Shown piece by piece: positions 1-5,628 of a stretch of 6,152 nt of DNA. The notes under the pieces were generated by a model. That model was given only the letters and a program-made list of their open reading frames with translations, had not been told where the DNA came from and did not search any database. Location: positions 1 through 6,152 of the forward strand of contig JAACZX010000543.1 of the NCBI GenBank assembly GCA_009996555.1, written 5' to 3'. Made by a program: the position numbers and the translations under genes. The DNA comes from Chitinophagaceae bacterium (GTDB lineage: Bacteria > Bacteroidota > Bacteroidia > Chitinophagales > Chitinophagaceae). Each line of letters starts with the position of its first letter. The first letter of the stretch is position 1.

Positions 1-590
1 GGCTGCACACCTTTTGTTTCAAGAAAAATTTTCTTTTCTCTTTCCAGCAACAGCAAACCAAGATAGGCTCCGCCGAGATAACCGGTTACACAAATAAGAT
101 CATTTGGTTTGGCTGTACTGCGTTTTACAAACTGATCGGGCGCCACCTCACCAATGGCCGTTACGCTGATCACAAAGCCTTTGTTTGAAGATGTAGTATC
201 GCCACCTACAAGATCAACACCATACTCATCACACGCCGCATAAACACCTTCGTAAAATTCTTCCAACGCTTCCAGGCTGAAGCGGTTGCTAACGGCCAGG
301 CTCAGGGTAATTTGTGTGGGTGTTGCATTCATGGCATAGATGTCGCTCACATTCACCACCACGCTCTTGTATCCAAGATGTTTCAGCGGTGTGTACATCA
401 GGTCAAAATGCACACCTTCGATCAACAGATCGGTGGTGATGACCGTTTGTTTACCAAAATGATCAATCACTGCTGCATCATCACCAACACCAAGAATGGT
501 AGATGCATTCTGGTGCTCAATATTTTTTGTGAGATGGTCAATTAAACCAAACTCCCCGAGGGAGGATATTTCTGTACGCTCTTCACTCAT
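1..590 (-). CDS. thiL: Thiamine-monophosphate kinase, N-terminal 196 residues (runs off left edge)
   Basis: ThiL phosphorylates thiamine monophosphate with ATP to give thiamine diphosphate, the last step of cofactor synthesis, in the cytoplasm. The reading frame is open from the ATG at 588-590 to the window edge. Visible family motifs are GVGDDAAVI (residues 34-42), TTDLLIEGVHFD (52-63), VVVNVSDIYAMNATP (77-91) and GGDTTSS (129-135). These are the metal- and nucleotide-binding acidic segments of the AIR synthase/ThiL-type ATPase fold. The family is usually about 320-350 residues, so roughly the C-terminal 40% lies outside. The start is supported by the standard distance from Met1 to the first GDD motif. 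The ATG lies 11 bp from the TACGARR repeat arm. No TAnnTTTG box is seen on this strand between 591 and 685, so the gene may depend on read-through from the four-helix gene or suhB. Identification is firm. Confidence 0.95.
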   Translation of the reverse strand, partial: MSEERTEISSLGEFGLIDHLTKNIEHQNASTILGVGDDAAVIDHFGKQTVITTDLLIEGVHFDLMYTPLKHLGYKSVVVNVSDIYAMNATPTQITLSLAVSNRFSLEALEEFYEGVYAACDEYGVDLVGGDTTSSNKGFVISVTAIGEVAPDQFVKRSTAKPNDLICVTGYLGGAYLGLLLLEREKKIFLETKGVQ

Positions 591-601
591 AAAAAACTAT
601 T

Positions 602-625
602 TACGAAATACGAAGTACGAGGTAC
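602..625 (+). repeat. Left arm of 24-bp inverted repeat, made of TACGARR heptamers
   Basis: Read on the plus strand, this is three consecutive 7-bp units, TACGAAA, TACGAAG and TACGAGG, followed by TAC. The reverse complement of 1152-1175 matches it at 21 of 24 positions, including the final 14 bp (612-625 against 1152-1165) without mismatch. The two arms bracket the four-helix-bundle gene. The arm lies just upstream of the thiL start. Confidence 0.8.
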
Positions 626-676
626 ATATGTGCAACAGTAAAAATAATGGTTGCATTTTGCCCCGGTTCTTCGTAT
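608..676. repeat. Nested imperfect palindrome filling the gap between thiL and the four-helix gene
   Basis: The outer stem pairs ATACGAAG (608-615) with CTTCGTAT (669-676), 8 of 8 positions. A short internal stem pairs 618-622 with 661-665 (4 of 5). The innermost stem pairs TGCAAC (631-636) with GTTGCA (650-655), leaving a 13-base loop. The TACGAAG unit therefore appears in opposite orientation at both ends of the gap. The structure could form in RNA from either strand. It has no T-run after the stem and so does not look like an intrinsic terminator. Loops are large, so stability is uncertain. Confidence 0.45.
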
Positions 677-685
677 AACTATTGA

Positions 686-1042
686 TTATTGTTTTTTTAT
701 TTTTTCTCTTGTAGTAATAATTGATGCCACAAGAATTTTTACTAATTCATTTGCCTCTTTTTCCAGCTTATCAATAGTTTCTGCAAATCCCACATTAAAT
801 ACTTTGAGCAGTTCAAGGAAGTAAATGCTTTCGTCAGCTTCTTCTTCACAGATTTTCAGTTTGTTTAAAAAATCTGCATCTGATTTTGCTCTCCTTGCTG
901 CACGGTAATTTGCACCTACCGAAGACGAGCTTCTGATCAACTGCATTCCATACGCTTTATTTATCATGTTAAATGGTAATGCTGTAACCAACATTCCAAC
1001 TTCAACCGAAAACTGAAATGTGCGCTGTTTCATGTCTTGCAT
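686..1042 (-). CDS. Four-helix-bundle protein (23S rRNA intervening-sequence protein family)
   Basis: This is a 118-residue all-helical protein of the family found inside 23S rRNA intervening sequences in Leptospira and scattered widely as stand-alone genes in Bacteroidota (TIGR02436/PF05635 type). The recognisable block is residues 34-79. It has the stretch IRSSSSVGANYRAARRAK (36-53), followed by an acidic helix with ICEEEADESIYFLELL (64-79). The C-terminal helix is lysine-rich and ends IKKQ. There is no signal peptide or membrane segment. Length is normal for the family. The first ATG is used; a second Met at residue 4 is possible, and no ribosome-binding site decides between them. The biochemical role of the stand-alone proteins is unknown; relatives such as Avd assist diversity-generating retroelements, but no reverse transcriptase or variable repeat is seen here. 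The gene is AT-richer than its neighbours and flanked by inverted repeats, suggesting acquisition as a unit. Confidence 0.85.
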   Translation of the reverse strand: MQDMKQRTFQFSVEVGMLVTALPFNMINKAYGMQLIRSSSSVGANYRAARRAKSDADFLNKLKICEEEADESIYFLELLKVFNVGFAETIDKLEKEANELVKILVASIITTREKIKKQ

Positions 1043-1140
1043 AGATTATCTGTTTAAATAAGTTGCAATAGGTCATTTCCAAACACCACAACATCAAACT
1101 TCACAAACATTTCTAAGATTACAAAAAAAGGCATGCTGCA

Positions 1141-1175
1141 TTTCTTACTTCGTACCTCGTACTTCTAAATTCGTA
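1141..1175 (-). repeat. Right repeat arm: five degenerate TACGARR heptamers
   Basis: Read on the minus strand from 1175 to 1141, the units are TACGAAT, TTAGAAG, TACGAGG, TACGAAG and TAAGAAA, each 7 bp with no gaps. The 1152-1175 part is the inverted partner of 602-625. The array begins five bases downstream of the suhB stop codon. The remaining intergenic DNA up to the four-helix start (1043-1140) shows no TAnnTTTG box on the minus strand and no convincing terminator hairpin. A run of seven T on the minus strand at 1123-1129 is preceded only by a trivial stem. Confidence 0.75.
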
Positions 1176-1180
1176 CTTGG

Positions 1181-1960
1181 TTAGAGTTTCTTCCTGTCGT
1201 TGATCACTTCCACCAGTTCGTCATGGATCTTTCCGTTGGTTGCTACCAGGTGTGGTTGATAAGGTGAATAAGGGTTTCCTTCAAAGTCGGTTACCTTACC
1301 GCCTGCTTCTTCCACCAGCAGAAAACCAGCTGCACTATCCCACGCATTCAGCTTATGTTCATAAAATCCATCGAACCGGCCTGCAGCCACCCAGCAAAGA
1401 TCAATAGCTGCACTTCCTAACCTGCGAACAGGAACACCTTTACGGATAAAACGTTCAAATACTTCCAACGGTCCGTTGGGCATATCTAAATACGTGTACG
1501 GAAACCCTGTAACCATACAGGCTTTTATCAGCTCGGGTTGTTCACTTACATGGATTGGTTTATCGTTTAGGTAAGCCCCTTGTCCACGTTCAGCAAAAAA
1601 GAATTCGTTCATGATCGGGTTGTACACCGCACCTAAAATCATCTTGCCGTCTTTTTCAACTGCAATACTTACGCAACAGATAGGAATGCCGTTTGCAAAA
1701 TTCACCGTACCATCAATGGGATCAATGATCCATTTATAGGTGGAGTCCTGTACAATTTCGCCAGCCTCTTCGCTTAAAATATAATGATCAGGAAATTCAT
1801 TTTTTATTGCATCAATAATGGCTTTTTCCGCTGCATGATCAGCCTCTGTTACAAGATTATTGACACCTTCTTTGTTATGAATTGCAAAACTACTGTTGAA
1901 AAAACGGGATAATTCTGCAGCTCCCGCATTTGTAGCATTGATGAGCGTTTGTTTAAGCAT
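1181..1960 (-). CDS. suhB: Inositol-1-monophosphatase family protein
   Basis: This is a 259-residue Mg2+-dependent, lithium-sensitive-type phosphatase that hydrolyses inositol 1-phosphate or related sugar phosphates in the cytoplasm. Metal-binding motifs are complete. They are LVTEAD (residues 36-41), LSEEAG (62-67), WIIDPIDGTVNF (77-88, with Asp80 and Asp83) and AWDSAAG (206-212, with Asp208). RRLGSAA (179-185) is also the standard family segment. Length is typical (about 260). I start it at the ATG at 1958-1960. The frame could be extended two codons to a TTG at 1964-1966, but that codon lies inside a good -7 promoter match and adds nothing to the family alignment. It is divergent from the glycosyltransferase gene and followed by the repeat-flanked four-helix gene and thiL on the same strand. 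Exact substrate (inositol phosphate, fructose-1,6-bisphosphate, PAP or other) cannot be read from sequence alone; the motifs fit IMPase best. Confidence 0.93.
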   Translation of the reverse strand: MLKQTLINATNAGAAELSRFFNSSFAIHNKEGVNNLVTEADHAAEKAIIDAIKNEFPDHYILSEEAGEIVQDSTYKWIIDPIDGTVNFANGIPICCVSIAVEKDGKMILGAVYNPIMNEFFFAERGQGAYLNDKPIHVSEQPELIKACMVTGFPYTYLDMPNGPLEVFERFIRKGVPVRRLGSAAIDLCWVAAGRFDGFYEHKLNAWDSAAGFLLVEEAGGKVTDFEGNPYSPYQPHLVATNGKIHDELVEVINDRKKL

Positions 1961-1963
1961 GCG

Positions 1964-1971
1964 CAAAGATA
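1964..1971 (-). promoter_or_regulatory. Candidate Bacteroidota -7 box for suhB (TATCTTTG)
   Basis: The minus strand reads TATCTTTG, an exact match to TAnnTTTG, ending three bases before the suhB ATG. Transcription would start at or next to the start codon, giving a leaderless or nearly leaderless message. No TTG -33 element is found at the expected distance upstream, which lowers confidence. Confidence 0.4.
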
Positions 1972-1979
1972 ACCCCGAT

Positions 1980-1998
1980 AGATTTGAGATTGCAGATT
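1980..1998 (+). repeat. Three AGATT units at exact 7-bp period
   Basis: AGATT occurs at 1980-1984, 1987-1991 and 1994-1998 with two-base spacers TG and GC. The copy-to-copy distance is exactly 7 bp. A further AGATT at 2052-2056, out of phase, is part of the -7 box of the glycosyltransferase gene. A TAnnTTTG match at 1979-1986 is a by-product of this repeat and has no -33 partner. Confidence 0.5.
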
Positions 1999-2005
1999 TT
2001 ACCTG

Positions 2006-2045
2006 CCCGCCTTTTTTGAATTATTATTTGCTTTGGTCAGGCGGG
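2006..2045. repeat. 7-bp GC-rich inverted repeat in the divergent promoter region
   Basis: CCCGCCT (2006-2012) and AGGCGGG (2039-2045) are perfect reverse complements separated by 26 AT-rich bases. The right half lies between the candidate -33 and -7 elements of the glycosyltransferase promoter, and the -33 TTG is in the loop. It could be a protein-binding site or chance; in RNA from the plus strand it would be upstream of the transcription start and so not transcribed from that promoter. Confidence 0.35.
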
Positions 2046-2058
2046 GACTTTAGATTTG
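2028..2058 (+). promoter_or_regulatory. Candidate Bacteroidota promoter for the glycosyltransferase fusion gene
   Basis: TTG at 2028-2030, a 20-base spacer, then TAGATTTG at 2051-2058 match the TTG-N(17-23)-TAnnTTTG consensus of the Bacteroidota primary sigma factor. Initiation would fall around 2063-2066, leaving a leader of about 7-10 bases before the ATG at 2073. Confidence 0.55.
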
Positions 2059-2072
2059 GCTTTTTATCCTTC

Positions 2073-4010
2073 ATGCAGCTTTCGGTTATCATCGTTAACT
2101 ATAATGTAAAATACTTCCTGGAGCAATGCCTGCTTTCGGTACAAAAAGCAATGCAAGGCATGGAAGCCGAAGTATGGGTGATTGATAATGCATCAACCGA
2201 TGGCAGCAAAGCTTACCTTGAACCTCGTTTTCCTGCTGTAAAATTTTGTTGGAATACCGAGAATATTGGCTTTGGCCGTGCATGTAACCAGGGGCTCGCT
2301 CAATCAACAGGCAAATACATTCTGTTTCTTAACCCCGATACCATTGTGCCGGAAGATTGCTTTACTGCCTGCATTAATTTTTTTAACCAAACACCCGGTG
2401 CCGGTGCTGTGGGCATTCGCATGCTTGATGGCAGCGGACGTTTTTTACCTGAAAGTAAACGTTCATTCCCTTCACCACTGGTTTCATTTTATAAACTGAG
2501 CGGACTTTCGTTCCTGTTCCCCGCTTCAAAAACCTTTGGCCGTTATCATTTAAGTTATCTTAATGAACATCAAAATCATACAGTTGATGTGTTGGCAGGT
2601 GCTTTTATGATGATAAAAAAAGAAGTGCTTGATAAAACAGGCGGTTTTGATGAAAGCTTTTTTATGTATGGTGAAGATGTGGATTTGAGTTACCGCATAC
2701 AGCAAACAGGTTGTAAAAATTATTATTTCAGCGAACGCAGCATCCTTCATTTTAAAGGTGAAAGCACAAAAAAGACATCGGTGAATTATGTGCGGATGTT
2801 TTATGATGCCATGAGCCGCTTTGTAAAAAAACACTACTCTTCGTCCAGTGCCGGATTATTTGCCACATTCATTAACGCTGCTATCTGGGCAAGAGCTTTT
2901 TTAAGTCTATTGAAAAGATTTGTGCAGCGGGTGGGTCTTCCCTTGCTTGATGCTTTGTTTATCTTCTTTGGCTATCTTCTTGCAAAATTGATGTGGACAG
3001 GTTATATACGTCCTGAAGTTGTTTACCAAACGAAGCTGTTGTGGCTTTCGTTCATTGTATTTTCCTTGTTGTTTCTGCTGGTGAGTTATTACACCGGCTT
3101 GTATGAACAGCGTTTCCGATATAAAAATCTCTGGCAATCCTCGCTTGTTTCAATCGTTATTATTCTTGCTGTTTACTCGTTATTGCCGGAGGAATCCCGT
3201 TATTCAAGAGGGCTTGTATTACTTGGTGCATTTGTAAGTTATCTGCTGCTGTACATCTGGCGACGCATTTTACTGCAAGCCGACATTCTTGAAAAAGCCA
3301 TTGACGAAGATGAATACTTTTCACTGGTGGCCGGTACAGAAACTGATCTGCAAAAAGTAAACAACCTGCTGCAGCTGCACGGCCGTCATAACAGCATCCA
3401 GGGTTTTGTAAGCCCGGACAATGAACCAAAAGCACTTGGCCGAATTGATGAATTGCAGCAGCTGTTGCAAAGTACACCTGCCAACGAACTGATCTTATGC
3501 GAAAGTTCATCTCTTTCATTTGCACAAATCATTCAACTATATCAGCAATCAGGGAAAAAAGTAAAACTGCGTTTGCATGCACAGGATAGCGAAAGCATCA
3601 TCGGCAGCGATTCAAAAAACGAAGCAGGCGAAGTGTTACACCAAGAAAAACTGAATTTAAATGAAGAAGTAAATCTTCGTTTAAAACGATTGATCGATGT
3701 ATGTACTTCTTTGTTTTTCCTGCTTAGTTTTCCGCTTCATTTTCTTTTTAACAGGCATGCTGCAGGTTTATTGCAGCAAAGTGCAGCAGTATTCACTGGC
3801 CGCAAAACATGGATCGGCTTTTCTGCTAAACGAAAACATTTGCCAGCTATTTCTCCATCGGTATTAGGTCCTGCAGGACAGCCCCATCATTTATCGCAAC
3901 TGAAAGAAGAAGGTCTTTTGCTGGCAGATGAATGGTATGCAAGGGAATATGAACCACTTTACGACCTCAAAACCATCTTTGCGAATTATCAAAAATTAGG
4001 CAATAAGTAA
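2073..4010 (+). CDS. GT2 glycosyltransferase fused to a polyprenyl-glycosylphosphotransferase-like membrane module
   Basis: 645 residues. Residues 1-235 are a GT-A fold family 2 transferase of the rhamnosyltransferase-like type. Visible motifs are SVIIVNYN (4-11), VIDNASTDGS (36-45), the metal-binding position LNPD (86-89), GEDVDLSYR (200-208) and HFKGES (226-231). Four hydrophobic segments follow, at about 289-307, 323-341, 354-371 and 380-395. Next comes a soluble Rossmann-like part (about 415-525, CoA_binding_3-like) with SIIGSDSK (508-515), then RLKRLIDVCTSL (536-547) with a fifth hydrophobic stretch. The latter part resembles WcaJ-type phosphoglycosyl transferases but lacks their catalytic centre. 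It probably adds a sugar to a lipid-linked glycan at the inner membrane, with the rear half as anchor. The frame is open back to 1896, inside suhB; I choose the ATG at 2073 because the GT2 fold begins there and a promoter lies just before it. Donor and acceptor are unknown. Confidence 0.88.
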   Translation: MQLSVIIVNYNVKYFLEQCLLSVQKAMQGMEAEVWVIDNASTDGSKAYLEPRFPAVKFCWNTENIGFGRACNQGLAQSTGKYILFLNPDTIVPEDCFTACINFFNQTPGAGAVGIRMLDGSGRFLPESKRSFPSPLVSFYKLSGLSFLFPASKTFGRYHLSYLNEHQNHTVDVLAGAFMMIKKEVLDKTGGFDESFFMYGEDVDLSYRIQQTGCKNYYFSERSILHFKGESTKKTSVNYVRMFYDAMSRFVKKHYSSSSAGLFATFINAAIWARAFLSLLKRFVQRVGLPLLDALFIFFGYLLAKLMWTGYIRPEVVYQTKLLWLSFIVFSLLFLLVSYYTGLYEQRFRYKNLWQSSLVSIVIILAVYSLLPEESRYSRGLVLLGAFVSYLLLYIWRRILLQADILEKAIDEDEYFSLVAGTETDLQKVNNLLQLHGRHNSIQGFVSPDNEPKALGRIDELQQLLQSTPANELILCESSSLSFAQIIQLYQQSGKKVKLRLHAQDSESIIGSDSKNEAGEVLHQEKLNLNEEVNLRLKRLIDVCTSLFFLLSFPLHFLFNRHAAGLLQQSAAVFTGRKTWIGFSAKRKHLPAISPSVLGPAGQPHHLSQLKEEGLLLADEWYAREYEPLYDLKTIFANYQKLGNK

Positions 4011-4022
4011 GGCTTTGAGTGT

Positions 4023-4030
4023 TACATTTG
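4023..4030 (+). promoter_or_regulatory. Candidate -7 box upstream of the GH3-family gene (TACATTTG)
   Basis: TACATTTG is an exact TAnnTTTG match 19 bases before the GH3 ATG, in the 39-bp gap after the glycosyltransferase stop. No TTG occurs at the usual -33 distance (the nearest is TTA at 3996-3998 with a 24-base spacer). It may provide a secondary promoter inside a plus-strand operon. Confidence 0.35.
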
Positions 4031-4049
4031 TCACCACTGAACGGTAAGC

Positions 4050-5576
4050 ATGTCATTAATCGAAATTAATTTGCCCAAGACGTTGAGCAGGGCGCTCAAC
4101 CTGCCTGTTAACTCACCTAAGCGTCAGCAAATAAAGGTGCTGAAAAAGCTGTTGAAGAAGGCGAAGCATACCGAATTCGGTCAGCAATACCATTTTGATC
4201 AGATATTGAACAACCGCCATCCAGGAAAACGTTTTCAGGAACTGGTGCCTGTGTTCGATTACAATAAGATCTACAAACAATACTGGCATAAAACTCTGGA
4301 AGGACATACTGATGTGTGCTGGCCGGGTAAGATCAAATATTTTGCACTCAGCTCCGGCACCAGCGAAGCTGCCAGCAAATACATTCCTATTACCAACGAT
4401 CTGATGCGTGGCAACCGCATTGCCATGATCAAACATTTGCTGAGCCTCCGCACGTATGAGAACCTGCCGGTTCGCAGTTTGGGCAAAGGCTGGTTAATGC
4501 TGGGCGGCAGTACTGATCTGCAAAAAGGACCCGGTTATTATGCCGGCGACCTTAGTGGCATTACAGCCAAGAAAGTACCTTTCTGGTTCAGCCCTTTTTA
4601 CAAACCCGGTAAAAAAATTGCCCAAACAAAAGACTGGAATGTAAAACTCGATTACATCGTAAACGAAGCTCCTAACTGGGATATTGGTTTTGTGGTGGGC
4701 GTTCCTGCATGGATACAGATGTGCATGGAAATGATCATTGAGCGTTACCAGTTAAAGAACATTCATGAAATATGGCCCAACCTTGCCTTTTTTGTGCATG
4801 GTGGTGTGGCTTTTGAACCTTATAAACATGGGTTTGAAAAATTATTAGGCAAACCGCTTATTTATATTGAAACCTATCTTGCCAGCGAAGGCTTTATTGC
4901 TTACCAAAGCAGGCAGGATGCACCGGGTATGCGTTTGGTAACAAATGAGCATATTTTCCTGGAGTTTGTTCCGTTTGAAGGAAAGAATTTTGATGCTGAC
5001 GGTAACATTGTTGACAATCCGGAAGCGCTCATGATCCACGAAGTGGAAGAAGGAAAAGACTATGCGCTGTTGCTGAGTACAAGCGCAGGCACATGGCGTT
5101 ATTTAATTGGCGATACACTCCGTTTTACCGACAAAGAAAAATGTGAGATTGTTATTACCGGCCGCACAAAACACTTCTTAAGTCTTGTGGGCGAACACCT
5201 GAGTGTTGATAATATGAACAAGGCTATACAAATAGCCAGTGAAGAAATGAACATCAGCATTCCTGAATACACGGTAGTGGGTGAGCCGCATGGAAATTTC
5301 TTTGCACACCATTGGTATGTTGCGTGTGACGATAATGTGAATGCTGAAGAACTGCGTACAAGAGTTGACAATGCATTGAAAGAGATCAATGATGATTATG
5401 CAGTTGAACGGGGCAGTGCATTAAAGGATGTATATCTTGATATTCTTCCGGAAGCCAGCTTTATGGAGTTTATGAAGCTGAAAGGAAAAATTGGTGCACA
5501 GCATAAATTTCCACGTGTACTGAAAGGAAAAATGCTTGCCGACTGGCAGCAGTTTTTAAGTACTGGTAAGTTGTAA
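4050..5576 (+). CDS. GH3 auxin-responsive-promoter family protein (acyl-adenylate-forming)
   Basis: 508 residues, a full-length member of the GH3 family (PF03321) within the adenylate-forming superfamily. Plant relatives activate jasmonate, indole-acetate or benzoates with ATP and join them to amino acids; substrates of bacterial members are not established. Visible motifs are the phosphate-binding loop SSGTSEAASKYIP (101-113), FVHGGVAFEPY (248-258), the adenine-binding YLASEG (276-281), YLIGD (351-355) and the hinge segment GRTKHFLSLVGEHL (372-385). After that comes the small mobile C-terminal domain, to about 500. All core nucleotide-binding motifs are intact, so it should be an active enzyme. 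There is no signal peptide or membrane segment, so it is probably cytoplasmic. The ATG at 4050 gives the usual family N-terminus; no Shine-Dalgarno is present. It lies 39 bp after the glycosyltransferase gene and 52 bp before the LysE gene, all on the plus strand. Family is firm, reaction inferred, substrate unknown. Confidence 0.92.
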   Translation: MSLIEINLPKTLSRALNLPVNSPKRQQIKVLKKLLKKAKHTEFGQQYHFDQILNNRHPGKRFQELVPVFDYNKIYKQYWHKTLEGHTDVCWPGKIKYFALSSGTSEAASKYIPITNDLMRGNRIAMIKHLLSLRTYENLPVRSLGKGWLMLGGSTDLQKGPGYYAGDLSGITAKKVPFWFSPFYKPGKKIAQTKDWNVKLDYIVNEAPNWDIGFVVGVPAWIQMCMEMIIERYQLKNIHEIWPNLAFFVHGGVAFEPYKHGFEKLLGKPLIYIETYLASEGFIAYQSRQDAPGMRLVTNEHIFLEFVPFEGKNFDADGNIVDNPEALMIHEVEEGKDYALLLSTSAGTWRYLIGDTLRFTDKEKCEIVITGRTKHFLSLVGEHLSVDNMNKAIQIASEEMNISIPEYTVVGEPHGNFFAHHWYVACDDNVNAEELRTRVDNALKEINDDYAVERGSALKDVYLDILPEASFMEFMKLKGKIGAQHKFPRVLKGKMLADWQQFLSTGKL

Positions 5577-5628
5577 GAAACAGAGCTTCAGTTGACACTG
5601 ATCAACGCTCTATCAATCCTCCTTAAAC

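Larger units (their letters stand above)
602..1175 (-). other. Candidate inserted cassette: four-helix-bundle gene bracketed by inverted repeats
   Basis: A 574-bp segment is bounded by the 24-bp imperfect inverted repeat and contains one small gene. It fills the space between the suhB stop (1181-1183) and the thiL start (588-590) almost exactly. GC content by hand count is about 36% over 721-1020, against about 48% in suhB (1201-1380) and about 46% in thiL (1-180). No transposase is encoded and I see no clear target-site duplication outside the arms, so any mobility would have to be supplied in trans or be ancient. Treating it as one unit is inference. Confidence 0.35.

Noticed and set aside
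686..1042. Diversity-generating retroelement, suggested by the similarity of the four-helix protein to Avd-type accessory proteins
   Set aside because: No reverse transcriptase, template repeat or variable repeat is present in the window.
1123..1140. T-run on the minus strand after suhB as an intrinsic terminator
   Set aside because: The sequence before the seven Ts forms only a three-base-pair stem with a minimal loop.
1896..2072. Reading frame of the glycosyltransferase gene extends 59 codons upstream, into suhB on the other strand
   Set aside because: The extension has no family similarity that I can see, overlaps the opposite-strand phosphatase, and a promoter plus the natural GT2 N-terminus place the start at 2073.
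1129..3764. Shared 12-mer AGGCATGCTGCA at 1129-1140 and 3753-3764
   Set aside because: A match of this length is expected about once by chance in a window of this size, and the second copy is inside a coding region.
3342..4527. 16-bp exact direct repeat (3342-3357 and 4512-4527)
   Set aside because: Both copies are in frame and encode Thr-Asp-Leu-Gln-Lys with the same common codons in two unrelated proteins; best explained by codon preference and chance.
5592..5597. TTGACA sequence resembling an enterobacterial -35 element upstream of the LysE gene
   Set aside because: No matching -10 at proper spacing, and this consensus is not the one used by Bacteroidota.
5583..5610. Hairpin in the GH3-LysE gap (GAGC and GTTGA pairing with TCAACGCTC)
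   Set aside because: It needs a four-base bulge and is not followed by a T-run; too weak to call a terminator or attenuator.
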